DNA of 64,000 bases, taken from the NCBI GenBank assembly GCA_019321725.1, contig CM033114.1, forward strand, positions 21,097,797 through 21,161,796, in the 5' to 3' direction. Source of the DNA: Paulownia fortunei. Its lineage: Eukaryota > Streptophyta > Magnoliopsida > Lamiales > Paulowniaceae. Within the stretch, counting starts at the first letter, position 1. Each line of letters begins with the position of its first letter. Below the pieces are notes generated by a model. It worked only from the letters and a program-made list of their open reading frames with translations. It ran no database searches and was not told where the DNA came from. The position numbers and the translations under genes were made by a program. Shown here one piece after another: positions 21,993-34,139 of this stretch.

Positions 21993-24900
21993 ATGGCAGA
22001 GGCAGCCATCTTATCTGCGGTGAAAAATCTAGGGATTTGGCAATCCAGAAGGCGGGTTTCCTGAAAGGCGTTGAGGGACAGGTGAAGTGGCTGAAAGATG
22101 AGCTCGAAAGGATGCAATGTTTCCTGAAAGATGCGGCTGAAAAGCAAACCAACGACGAGAGGATACGTAAATGGATATCCGACATCAGAGAGGTGGCTCA
22201 TGATGCCGATGATGTCATCGAGACCTTCATTCTCAAAGTTGACACCCCAAGAAGGAGCACCGGGCTGCTGGGAAGGTGGCTTTACTTGCCAAACCATGTG
22301 TACCACCTCAACAGGGTCGGGAAAACGATCGAGTCCATCCGGGCTAGGCTCCAAGACATTGAAAAAAGCCGCGAGGGATACGGAATTCAAAATCTTGGAG
22401 AGGGAATGGTCTTGTCCAGGAGACCAGAGGATGTTGAATGGCGGCGCCGATTGTCTCCTTGGCAACAGGACAAACACGTGGTGGGCTTGGAGGAAGATGT
22501 GGAATTGTTGCTTCGAAATGCAATTTTGGAGGAGAGAAAAGGCCTTTCTATCGCCAGCATCGTGGGCATGGCGGCATCGGAAGTCAACTCTTGCCAGGAA
22601 AGTATACAACCATGCCGCCGTCGCCGCTCGATTTGACCGCCGTGCTTGGGTTTGTGTTTCCAGTGAATTCAGCCCAAAAGAGATCATGAAGGAGCTCATG
22701 CTTCAGCTGCTAGATCCCACAGAAGACAAGCTAAGGGTGCTGGAGACTATGGAGAAATTGCAGCTACCAAGCCTCCAACAAATGCTTCAGGAACGCCTTC
22801 AGGGCAGACGATATTTCATAGTTCTCGACGATGTGTGGGAAGATGCACATTGGGAATCTATCGCAAGTGCTTTTCCCGATCAAGGTAAAAATATTTACCT
22901 ACTTCATAGTAGCAGTAAATTATGTTGCATAAGAAGAATAATAACGGGCTACCTGATCAATTTAGATATTTGAATCCGGCCCTATTGGACCCATGATTAA
23001 AAAACAACCTATTTAGAACCGGTCTAAACCCATCACAAAAACATTTAATTTTATATATATATTTTAATTATGTTATATATTATTTGTTGTTTTATAAAAA
23101 ATTTACAAGTGTATGAATGAACGTAAATTCACAATCTCTGATAAAAATAAGAGGGAGAGGTAATCAAACTAGTGAACCAATTTCAATTTTGATTGAATAA
23201 GTATGAAGCAAATGTATATTAATGACTTCCTCGATCAATAAAAAATTAGGATAATAAATTTAGAATAATCAAATAAAAATTAGTAAAATCTTAATATAAT
23301 ACACTGAGATTTATATTGACCGACTGAAGAATTGTATACTAGCTAGTAGCTACACTTAAGATAATTCATCAAGTAAGAATAAAATTTAGAATAATAAAGT
23401 TAGACTTATCAAGCAAAAATCAAATACCAATACTTAAATGATGCATTTACTGTAATCAACTAAAAATTGTATGATTGCTAAACTTAAGATAAGAACATAA
23501 ATTTAACAATAATAAACTTGGATTAACCAAATAAAAATATATCCTAAACCTTAGGATGATAAATTACAATAATCAACTTAAATATTGTATACCACATATA
23601 CCTAAGAAAATTCACAAGGACTTAAAGTTTATAATAATAAACTTAGACTAATCAAATAAAAATTAATATCAAATCTTAGCATGATAGACGTTGAATAATC
23701 AAATAAAATTCAAATCCAAGCTTAGGATAACTCACAAGAATTAAGATGAAAACTTAAGATAATAAATATAAAATAATCAAATAAAAACAAATATATGATG
23801 GTATTGATACACTTAAAATAATCAACTAAAAAATTATATGATAACTACTCTCAAGAGAATTCACATGACTTAAATAATCAAATGAAACGAAAACTAAGGA
23901 TGTTATACTTAAAATAACAAAATGAAAAATTCACAATCAAACTTAATTAACTCAAAAACATTAAAATACAACTTAGAATAATTTTAAAAATCCAATAAAT
24001 TATACATTTGAGATTGTAATACTAAAAAAAGTATGTCCACTAGGCCCATCCCAGATAGCTCGGACCAGGCTCATGATCGGCCGACTGGCACTAGACTAGT
24101 GCCTGAGCTGAATCAGCCCACTAGAGAGATGGGCCTGGTCCGGTCCACTTGACAACTCTAAAATTTCCAAAGAAAGTCTAATTATTTGAGTATGGTTAGT
24201 TCAGTGATCATTTGTCGGTAGAAATATTGTCCTATGTAAATGTTATGTTACTTGTAAGTATGCCTTCTTGAATCAGTTTCTTACTCGAACAGATGAAACA
24301 AGTAGATTGCTGCTAACAAGTCGCAACCGACTTATTACAAAGTATGCTCCATATGTACATGAGATGAAACTTTTAGACCCAAATGTGAGTTGGGAATTGC
24401 TGTTGAAGAAGGCATTCATTGACAACACAGATGGCAAATGTCCAGAAGAGTTGGAGAATATAGGGAGAGAAATCTTGAAAAAGTGTGATGGTCTACCATT
24501 AGCCATCACCGTGGTAGGGGGCTATTGGTGGATAAGAGTCCTTCCAAGAGCAAATGGGAGAAAGTGTTGAAAGAAATAAAGTCACATCATTTGGGAAGAA
24601 TCGAAAGTAGTGTATCAGCAATATTGGAATTGAGTTACCACAATTTGCCTCCACAACTGAAGTCATGCTTCCTGTGTCTAGGCTTCTTCAAGGAAGATGC
24701 TACTATCCGCGCAACAAAGTTGGTACAAGTTTGGATTGCAGAAGGCTTTGTCCCACAAGAAGGGGTGAAGAAACGATGGCGGATGTAGCAAGAAGTTACT
24801 TAGATGAGCTGATCAATAGAAACATGGTTCAAGTTAAGGATATGAGCAAAGATGGTCGAGTAAAAAACTGTCATGTCCATGATCTTCTTCGCGAGCTATC

Positions 24901-26148
24901 CATCAAAAAAGCAAAGGAGGAAATAAGTTTCGAGATCCTAAGGGAGGAGGGGAATTCTCAATCCTTGGATAAACCTCGCCATCGTGCTGTCTATTGTAGC
25001 AAAGAAAAGTTCATTTACTCAGCAAATCCAAATAAGCATCTTCGCTCTCTTTTCTTCCATGGAGCTGGCAACATTGATGGTAGTCCATCTTATTGGAAGA
25101 GTTTTGAACTCCTTAGGGTGCTTGACTTTGAAGATTTTGGCTTAAAATTTTTACCTAGCACAATAGGTGGACTGATTGGATTAAGGTACTTGGGATTAAG
25201 AAACAACTACATAGAGGAGCTCCCAAGCTCGTTGGTCGACTTAAAAACCTTGAGGTTCTTGACATATCAAGAAACATTATCTTAGATGTGGAAGTTCCAA
25301 ATGTTATATGGAAAATGGATCGCCTGCGTCACCTTTACATGTCTGATATAACTTGCAAGACGCCTCTGAAAATAGACACACTGAAAAATCTTCAGACATT
25401 GACCTACATCCCAGCTGATAATTGGACGCCCGAGCACCTAACAGGGATGACTAGTCTTTGCAAATTGGGCATAAAGCTTGATTTAGACTCAGATGTAAGC
25501 AAACTCTGTAACTCATTGGTTGTGCTGGAGAATCTTGTCTGTCTAAAGTTAAGAGACACTATTTGCTCAAGGATGGATGGCTTTGGTATTCTGCATCGTG
25601 TCACTCAACTTAAACTGGATGGAGTAACTGAGTTACCCAGTATCAATGATTTCCCTCCAAATCTTTCTTACTTGACCTTGGGATATATCATTCCCCGTCA
25701 GGACCCCATGTCACTATTGAAGAAGCTGCCAAAGTTATTGTACCTGAAATTGGATTTTGTACATCCTGGTCATGGAATGATGATATTACCGTATGACGGG
25801 TTCCCCAAGCTCAAAGTCCTCTATCTCCGTTCGATGTATCTAAATAGTATATACGTTGCAGAAGGCGCTATGCCGGAGCTCAAACGATTGAAAATCTACG
25901 GATGCCCATATCTGGAGCGCCTCAAATACGTTGGAAAAGGTGGAATGTCGGAGCTCAAACGATTGGAAATCTACGAATGCCCAAATCTGGAGAGACTCCC
26001 GGAGAGGTGAGATTGACGAGTAATCTCCAAAGAGTTGAAGATGGTGACAACCACAGAAATGGCATCTAAGCTCCGAGGGGAAGACTCCCACATAATCTCC
26101 AATATACCATCTGTGGATCTAATTGGTGTACCATTGTCAGATTTGTAG
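21993..26148 (+). pseudogene. NLR2: CC-NB-LRR pseudogene with multiple frameshifts
   Basis: Two-exon paralogue of NLR1 and NLR4: exon 1 21993-22884, intron 22885-24292, exon 2 24293-26148. Against NLR4, single-base deletions break the frame near 22025 (after MAEAAILSAVKNLG), twice inside the P-loop (about 22568-22580, destroying GMGGIGKS), at about 24515 (in the GLPLA region), 24765, 25236 and 26008. Between breaks the translation is clearly NLR: DADDVIETF, YFIVLDDVW, a normal CHVHDLLREL and leucine-rich repeats. The gene cannot make a receptor as sequenced. Many breaks lie in short homopolymers, so assembly error should be excluded, although seven or more lesions argue for true decay. A TATTTAA promoter block remains upstream. 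Confidence 0.85.
22975..24170. repeat. insertion in NLR2 intron with ~115-bp degenerate tandem repeats
   Basis: The intron is ~1.4 kb against 749 bp in NLR4. Between GGCCC/GGTCC-rich borders (about 22975-23030 and 24035-24165) are some six degenerate units (23230-23900) built on TAATCAAATAAAAATTAA...CAACTAAAAATTGTATGA...ACTTAAGATAATTCACAAG. This looks like a non-autonomous element with an internal array. Confidence 0.5.
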
Positions 26149-26896
26149 AAACCAACCATCCTTCACTTCAATTTATATGTATAAGATTTTACATGATATG
26201 TTGCTTTGAATTATTCAATTATTATTTCGACAAATAAGGTGTTTTCACAATTAAATTTAGTTATCGGTTTTTCCAACAATTATAAGTAATTCCTTTATGC
26301 CTAAGTACTTGTAGCATTCAACTCTTAAAAATCCACTATAAATCAGAATATGATTAATTAATGGTTTTAATGCTTATTCCACTTGTATTCATGAGACATT
26401 ATTTCTGTACACATAACCAAATTAAGGGGTAAATGACAAGGGGCGTTAAATTTGATTACCTTTTTTTTTTTTGTGATGATAAAAAATAATATTATCAGTA
26501 AGTTGTAGTGATTTTGATAGTTCTTGTGGTACTTAATAAATCCATATTGTTTTTAATTACAAGAATTAGTGTTTTTTCTTTTTTTAATTGAATGTAAAGA
26601 TACCAAACGACATAATCAACTTATTCTATTTGCAAAATTGCTGGCCTACATAGTTTTTTTTTTAACCCAAGTAGGAAGCACCCAATGCTCCATGTATATA
26701 TAGGAAAAATACATAAAAGAAAAAAAAATTCCAAAAATCCTAAATTGATAAAAATTATAGGATTTTTGTCGCAATCCCATTCACCATGAGACGGGAAAAG
26801 TAATTATGTTGGAACTTAATATGGTATATAAAGTAAATATTTTAATTGTGTAAATAATAATAGGGCAGAAATCCTTTAATTCTTTTATATTTTAAT
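26149..26896. other. NLR2 3' flank
   Basis: About 250 bp aligns with the NLR1 3' flank, showing that the duplicated unit extended past the coding region. The rest, up to the NLR3 exon-1 stub, is AT-rich and shows no feature. Confidence 0.6.
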
Positions 26897-29262
26897 TGGG
26901 AATCTCTTGCAAGTGCTTTTCCTGTTGACGGTACATCTCCTTTCTCACCTACCTAATTGTAGCACTAATTTATGTCACTACTTTATGAAACATATATAGG
27001 AAGAATTACTAATATCACTCTGAAATAAATTTTCTTGCTGAAAATATTTTTTAATCCTAAAATTAATTCTACCAATTTTCTTTTAGTACTGCACAATTCA
27101 AAATAAAAATGTAATACAATACCTATTCTAAAAAGACAGAAAAAGAAAACAATGACAACATTCAATCATGCAAACACCATAAATATCCAGACCTAGTTTA
27201 GTCATTCTGAGTTCCCACCTAAATCAGATTTTGAGTATTCCAAGTTTAAGGCTAATTAAATTTGAAGCAATAGTAATTTGGCCTCATGTAGTTATAAAGT
27301 GAAAAATCATTTTTGGTGTCCAAACATCACAAAATAAAAGTGTAAAACTAGTTTATAATTAGGTTTTTTATTCATTGTCAAATAACAAATAATCTTGCAC
27401 TGTACAAACTTTGAGCCAATTTTATACCAATACTTAGATTTGCCAAACAAAGTCTAATTGTTCGATGTGATTAGCTCAATGATCATTTTGTTGGTAGAAA
27501 TATTGTGCTTCAAAAATGCTATGTTACTTGTGATTATCAGTTCTTGAATCAGTTGTTATCCGAACAGATAAAGCAAGCAGATTGCTGCTTACAAGTAGCT
27601 GCCGGGACATTCCAAAGTACGCTCAATATGTTCATGAGATGAAAATTTTAGACCCCAATAAGAGCTGGCAACTGTTCTTGAAGAAAGCATTTATTGACAA
27701 CAATGATGGAAAATGTCCAGAAGAGTTGGAGAATATAGGAGAGAGATCTTGAAGAAGTGTGATGGTCTACCATTAGCCATCACCGTGGTTGGAGGCCTGT
27801 TGGTGGATAAGAGTCCTTCCAAGAGCAAATGGGAGAAAGTGTTGAAAGAATAAAGTCTCATCATTTGGGAAGAATCGAAAGTAGTGTATCAGCAATATTG
27901 GAATTGAGTTACCACAATTTGCCTCCACAGCTGAAGTCATGCTTCCTGTGTCTAGGTTTCTTCAAGGAAGATGCTACTATCCGTGCCAAAAAGTTGGTAC
28001 AAATGTGGATTGCAGAAGGCTTGATCCCACAGGGAGAAGGAGAAGAAACGATGGAGGAGATAGCAAGGAATTATTTAGATGAGTTGATCAATCGTAACAT
28101 GGTTCAAGTCAAGGATATTGGCAAACATGATCGAGTAAAAACATGTTACATTCATGATCTTCTTCGCGAGCTATCCACCACAAAAGCAAAAGAGGAAATA
28201 AGTTTTGAGATCCTAAGAGAGGAGGGGAATTCTCTACCCTCATATAAACCTCGGCATCGTGCTATTTACTGCAGCACAGAAAGTTTCATTTACTTGGCGA
28301 ATCAAAATAAACATCTTCTGTCTCTTTTCTTCCATGGAGCCGGCAACTTTGGTGGAAGTCCATCTTATAGGAAGAGTTTTGAACTCCTTAGGGTACTTGA
28401 CTTTGAAGATTTTGGGTTGGAAAATTTGCCTGACGCAATTGGCGCACTGATTGGGTTAAGGCACTTAGGGATTAAGAAATACAAGGATATGGAGGCTCCC
28501 GAGCTCGTTGGGTCGCCTTAAAAACCTTCACGTTCTCGACATAGCAAAGAACTTTATCTTTATGGTGGAAGTGCCTGATGTTATATGGAAAATGGATAGT
28601 CTGCGTCACCTTTACATGTCTGGTATCATTTGCAAGGTGCCTTTGAAAATTGACACTCTGATAAATCTTCAGACTTTGAGCTGCGTTCCGATGGCTGATT
28701 CCACGCCCGAGCATCGAAAAAACATGAAGAGTCTTCAAAAAATTGGACATAGAGCTTGATTATAACTCATCGCAAATGGAGAATCTTGTTTGTCGAAACA
28801 TAAGAAGGTATCATTTGCTAAACATGCCATCCCTGGACGGGCTTGGTAATCTGCACCGTCTCACTAAACTTAAACTGCAAGGTGAGTTGATGACGTTACC
28901 CAGTGTCAGTGATTTCCCTCCAAATCTTTCTTACTTGAGCTTGATTGATACTTCTCTCTATGAAGACCCCATGCCAATACTGGAAAAGCTGCCAAAGTTA
29001 TTGTACCTCAAATTGGATCATGCATATATGGTCGCAAAATGGTGATCTCGCCTGACGGGTTCTCCAGGCTCAAAGTCCTCACTCTCCGTTGGATGCCGTA
29101 TCTGAGAAATATAGAAGTTGGAAAAGGTGGAATGCCAAAACTCAAACGAATGGAAATCTACAGATACCCCAAACTGGAGAGTAATAATATCCCGGAAGAG
29201 CTGAATTCAATGACTAATGTCCAAGAGTAGAAGATGGTGACAACCACAGAAATTATGTGGTA
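26897..29262 (+). pseudogene. NLR3: truncated CC-NB-LRR pseudogene
   Basis: Third tandem paralogue. Almost all of exon 1 is gone. Only its last ~35 bp survive (26897-26931, encoding WESLASAFP just before a donor-like GGTAC). The intron (to 27567) and exon 2 (27568 to about 29262) remain. Exon 2 has frameshifts near 27750, 27850, 28490, 28735 and 29035, and a TAG at 29227-29229 where NLR4 has a sense codon. Recognisable pieces include LLLTS, CYIHDLLREL (normal MHD position) and the repeats FPPNLSYLSL and LPKLLYLKLD. With no coiled coil, P-loop or kinase-2 it cannot function as an NLR. Exon 2 is closest in wording to NLR2 (KSPSKSKWEKVLKE, HHLGRIESS). Confidence 0.85.
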
Positions 29263-30100
29263 TTTTTTTTTTGTGATAACAAAACTTAACATTGTCAATC
29301 ATTTTCATTTTTGGAGTTTATTTTTAAAAAATAAAAATAAAAAATTGTGCGCCGGATACAGGGCTATGTATTTACGTTTTCCGTGTAATTTATCGTATTT
29401 CTTGATCAAATGTAGTAGGCGTTCACTTGTATTTTTCCTTTCTTTATTATTTATTAAATGTAATGTACATATTTAACGAACATGATTAATATAATTTGGG
29501 TTTCCACTGTTTCAAAAGAATGTGGTTGGGACTCGAGTTTTTTCTCCCCAAATTTCTCTAATGACTCCAAACCTGAACCCTCAAAAATCCACTATCGCCA
29601 TGGTGGTGGGCCGTTCTAGAGATGGCAACGAAGATGGGGTGTGGATTGAAACTTGTTAAAGACATTTAGATCCACCCCATTCATCCCTAGGGCGTTGCAC
29701 CCTACATGAAACGCTCCACCCGGGCTTAAAAAAAAGAGAGAAAGTAAATTAAGATTAAAGTAACTAAACTGCTAGCTAACAATCTAAGAAATTTTTAAAA
29801 TTATTTCTTATTTAAAACATTTAGTGAAATAGCAATATTGTGGAACCAAAACGTTTTATGCAATTATTTTGTTGTGATAATTATGTTTTTGAATTTAAAT
29901 CACAAAACTATAATTATTTTTACTATAGTCCTCAAGTTGAGTAATATGTAAAGATAATGGATATAATGTAATTGAGAAACAATCTATGTAAGAGAACCTT
30001 TTTGCTAAAACTCTTATCTCTTCTAAGTAAGACAACTACCCATCACATGATGCATGTTTACAATAAATGTTAAAATTGCTATGCTCTAAAAAAATTCAAT
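29263..30100. other. intergenic sequence with MITE remnant
   Basis: Around 29607-29740 the words AGATGGCAACGAAGATGGGG and CCACCCCATTCATCCC are typical of a common plant MITE with GGGGATGG/CCATCCCC ends. No complete element and no gene were resolved. Confidence 0.4.
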
Positions 30101-30104
30101 ATGT

Positions 30105-30490
30105 ATTTAAGAAGGTGTTCACCTAAACTTATTTTTCAGCCAAAATATTCTAAAAAAAAAGATTCATAAGATGTTCCAAGTTATCAAACTCCTTTAATTT
30201 GACTATACAATTATAAGATTAATCTTATTAACTTACTAAAAGAAGTTTTTTTATATGACATTTTTTAAATTTTAACTAAATACAATTCAGATGATTAAAT
30301 ATTAAAGGTGTATTATTTTTTAGTCAAAACATATTGTTAATTAAGGTTCAAAGAATATTTTAAAATATAGGGTAGATTTTTAATTAAAAATTATAAACTG
30401 TTTAAAATATGTACACTCAACATATCTTTAATATTTAATAAGCTCGTTTAGGTTGACTACACAAATTACAAATTAATTTTTTTTAACTTT
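30105..30490. repeat. hAT-like MITE remnant, copy 1
   Basis: The region starts near GGTGTTCACCTAAACTTATT and contains TTTAGTCAAAACAT...TTAAGGTT-AAAGAATATTT, followed by TTTAATA-TTAATAAGCTC. The same order of blocks occurs at about 38625-38860, so this is a dispersed family. Confidence 0.5.
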
Positions 30491-30589
30491 AAAAATATAA
30501 AATAAACTTGGAGGTTGTTTTAATAAAACAAATTAAGAGCCCAGTTTGTTAAATACAGAACAGAAAAAATTCGTTATTTCATACGTATG

Positions 30590-30975
30590 AGTATGTTATA
30601 AATTTTTGTTAAAAGTTACAGCGATGAAAATAAATAATATACAGGGTTCACAGATATACGAGTAAAATATGAATGTAAAAAATTATTCAGAGCAAAAATA
30701 CGATTTATTTTAATATGAATTGTATTAGTATATATTTTAAATTAAGTAATATTTTATATGTACTTCTATAATATTTAAATTATAATTACCACATGACTTA
30801 GAAATAAATATTTAATAATAATTAACATATTCATAAATTATTAGATTTTTATTCTTTATTTATATGATATTCCATTAATACTCATAAATAATTTTAAATA
30901 ATTTTTAGATTATATTTTAATATTGTAAATATTTATTAAAATAGAATATTATTCGTTAAGTATTATGTCTATGTT
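30590..30975 (+). repeat. dispersed AT-rich repeat, copy 2
   Basis: Aligns over ~370 bp with 45655-46020 (same strand) and with the complement of 12295-12530. Shared anchors are GTTATAAATTTTTGTTAAAAG, TGAATTGTATTAGTAT and TACTTCTATAATATTTAA. Confidence 0.65.
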
Positions 30976-31929
30976 TGGATACAGACGAAGTGGATATAGA
31001 CAAAGTTCCATTTTGTACTTTTGCATTCAGTCTATTCATTCATAATATATTCTGTACTAATTATTTTGATAATGTTTAACCAATGTTTAAAGTGGTAAAT
31101 TGAACAAATACATTTTATTAATTTAAGTATTTGGGCAGGTGATGTATATTATTTGTGAATTTATTGCTTGTACTTGGTATTGTATTGCGTACTGTGAAAT
31201 ATGAATGGTTATTAACATTAAAATGTTTAAGTGCATGTGGCACGAGTAATTAAATTTACAATTGTATCATTCACTGTCTCTATCAATAAGCTTTTGTCTT
31301 TATTACTCCTTTGTATAAGAATGTAAACAAGTACTCAATTTGTGTTGTCATTCAAGCAGATATCAATTTTTGAATTGGCTTTTTGGACTGCACTGTACTG
31401 AATTTCAGAGGCATAGTAATGGAATTGTACAAATGCATGTAATGTTTTTTTTGGACTATCAAACTTGAACAGTCTTCCAAGCTGGCAGGTGATGTTTTTA
31501 GGAACACAATTAAATACAATGAACATGACTTATTGTGTTTTCCCCATTATATATGTCAAATTAGTAACCAAATCTTTTTCATAAACTGATGTTGGGGAAA
31601 ATAATTCACTACAAACTACCTATCATGATTGTTTTGTCTTTTTCAATACTAACCCATATGCTGAACTTGCATGAACAAAACGTGACACATATTGCAAAAG
31701 GCAATAATATAACGTCTATTACAAAAGGCCTTACATAGCATAATAAAAAACCATAAGGCATCAATAACATCATAATAAAGGATTATAACAATTTCACATA
31801 AATTGGTCCAAACATGCAACATTAAAGTCTATCATACTAACCAAATACAGTTTCGAACATAGTAGATAAACACACAAACTTAACATTAACTAGCAAACCA
31901 TTAGTAAAAATCCCACAACCTATCATGGG
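30976..31929. other. intergenic sequence
   Basis: No gene is supported. The 63-codon minus-strand frame at 31335-31526 has no family resemblance. Confidence 0.5.
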
Positions 31930-32738
31930 TTACTTAGCATCCTCAACTTTTGACCCATCTTCAACACCGGATGATGGTTCATCATCTGCTCCAGATTGAC
32001 CATCTGCATGAACCTCATCATCACGTACTGCATCAACTAAGTCTTCATCTTCCTCAATTGCCCCATCCTCATTATCGGACCCTTCTTCATCATCTTCCAC
32101 ATCTTCACTGTCTCTATCATCACCTTCATCATCTGCCAAATCTTCATCAGCAAGCCCATCTGGAATTAGTATTGGAGCGTGGAGAGTATATCCAGGGATG
32201 TCTGCAAAGTCAATCTTGGCTATTTTCTCAACCTGGAATACATAATACCCAACTTTATAATGATCAAACCCATATGTCCTAAAATATCTTTGTTGAAAAG
32301 TCTCCTACAAGTACAAGTTTCAATATTAAAGTGAAAAAATGAAAATAACATCAGTACCAAAATTATTTATGCACATCTGTATATTTATTTAATTATAATT
32401 AGACTAACCAATACCTTTTCAATATGGCTCCAATAATGACCATTCACAGTCACCTTATTATGTTTGTTACAATAGCTTACCAAGTGTATGAATGTATCGA
32501 ACAAACTCGTTAAATTCATTGCAGAATTTTTGAATTTTGATCTTAACCTTGACAACGCTGAATGGTTTTCCAAATTCCAGTGATAAATCTTCAGTGATGG
32601 ATGCTAGTAAATTATTCTAAATACGGCGATCATCCAAATAATGAGTTTAGACTGACCTTAATAACTTTTTATACAAGAAATTAGACTCCTCACGCATCCA
32701 CTCAATGCTTTCGAACATGTTTCGGATGATTGCGTTTC
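31930..32738 (-). CDS. hypothetical protein with Asp/Glu-rich C-terminal tail
   Basis: Function not recognised. On the minus strand a plausible multi-exon gene ends at 31930 (TAA). Its last exon (about 31930-32306) starts after a TTGTAG acceptor and reads ETFQQRYFRTYG, then FDHYKVGYYVFQVEKIAKID, then a ~70-residue tail dominated by Asp and Glu. The exon before it (about 32410-32580) contains HNKVTVNGHYWSHIEKVL and splices in frame through a GTTAGT donor. A further upstream exon could begin at 32738 (MPHTRNAIIRNMFESIEW). Exon links upstream of 32580 are uncertain. An acidic tail often marks nuclear or histone-binding proteins, but that is only inference. It may be part of a transposon along with the neighbouring SANT-like gene. 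Confidence 0.35.
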
Positions 32739-33504
32739 GTGTATGAGGCATAGTAATAGTGCCTTTCAAAAAGTCTAATCATCAGTTAGGGAACAAGAAA
32801 ACTTGAAATGGCTTGAAGCAAAGATTGAAATCTACCATATTCATTTATAATTATATGTATAAATAAAAATAAAAATAAAAATCTTGCAAAACATCACATA
32901 AACCATCAATACACCATAGATACATAACTGTATTTTCGAAAAATCACAATATCACCAAACATATCATCAAATTGAATATGGATCCAAACATACACTAATC
33001 TACAAGGCGGTTGGCAAATAAAGATATTGTAAGTTAAAAATTTACGCAAATCAAAACTTTTTAAAAACCTTATACGCAATATATGTTTAAAAAAATGGAA
33101 AACAAATATCTGTTTCATGCAAATTTTTTTAGACAGTGCTTCTTCTATGGTTTAGAGAGAAAAACTAAGCAAACTTGTTCTTAGCATAATCAAACATCGA
33201 CAAATATTATCTTACCTCTTACAATGATACTCTAAAAAAAAGGAGAGTGTTTCTAAACCCACTGCCTTGTTAGATGCACTGAGAGATGAAAAATGTGCAC
33301 GGGTCAAATACAATGAGACGTTGTTGAAGGTGAACAGTTCTGAAATGTTAAAATGAATGTACAGATATCTGCACTATTATGGAGAGTTGTACAAATGCCA
33401 TTAATTACCGAAGAAACAATACATTTTGTTTGGGCATGATAGATTAAAGTGGCAATAAATAAGTCTATTGCCTTCTTCTGACTTTGGTATTTCATGCAGT
33501 GGTG
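32739..33504. other. intergenic sequence
   Basis: Probable 5' region of the acidic-tailed gene. Nothing else was recognised. Confidence 0.4.
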
Positions 33505-33878
33505 CATATTAATATTATACTTTCATTAAATTGCAATGGGAGTTAGAAATATAGAGAGAGAAAGGAAAAGTCAGTGATTGTGTGAGAATTGCAAATGGTG
33601 TTTTTTGTTATTTTGTTGTGTCATTAGTGTTAATTAAATCTTATTTTTCAAATGTATATTCTCAAATCACAAGTTTAATTTGTCATTTTGCATATTAATA
33701 TTATACTTTCATTAAATTGGCAATGGGAGTTAGAAATATAGAGAGAGAAAGGGAAAAGTCAGTGATTGTGTGAGAATTGCAAATGGTGTTTTTTGTTATT
33801 TTGTTGTGTCATTAGTGTTAATTAAATCTTATTTTTCAAATGTATATTCTCAAATCACAAGTTTAATTTGTCATTTTT
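33505..33878. repeat. near-identical 186/188-bp tandem duplication
   Basis: The unit beginning CATATTAATATTATACTTTC at 33505 is repeated from 33691. The only differences seen are two extra G residues in the second copy (ATTGG against ATTG; AGGGA against AGGA). It is a very recent duplication, or an assembly artefact. Confidence 0.9.
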
Positions 33879-34139
33879 ATTGATGAAGAGTGTCTGATAT
33901 GTGTACGAACTTGGCTTAAATCTTAATGACATGTTTCATTTATAAAATAACATGATGTAATACCAAAAAATGAATATTTCATTTATAAAATAACATTATA
34001 TAAAATAGATTTAAATTAATAAATTTACAAAGCATGCCGTGCAACAAAATAGATTTAAACACGATAAGGAATAATAGCAAACGAAGAATCAAGATCTCCA
34101 GAAAAAGGCTAACAAGTCTGGGTTATGACAATAACAGTT

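Noticed and set aside
21908..22699. 263-codon minus-strand frame over NLR2 exon 1
   Set aside because: Antisense shadow of CC-NB-ARC coding sequence; similar shadows occur opposite exon 1 of NLR1 and NLR4.
31950..32282. His/Leu/Pro-rich plus-strand frame of 110 codons
   Set aside because: Reverse reading of the Asp/Glu-rich tail on the minus strand (GAT/GAA/GAG become ATC/TTC/CTC or CAT). Composition artefact.
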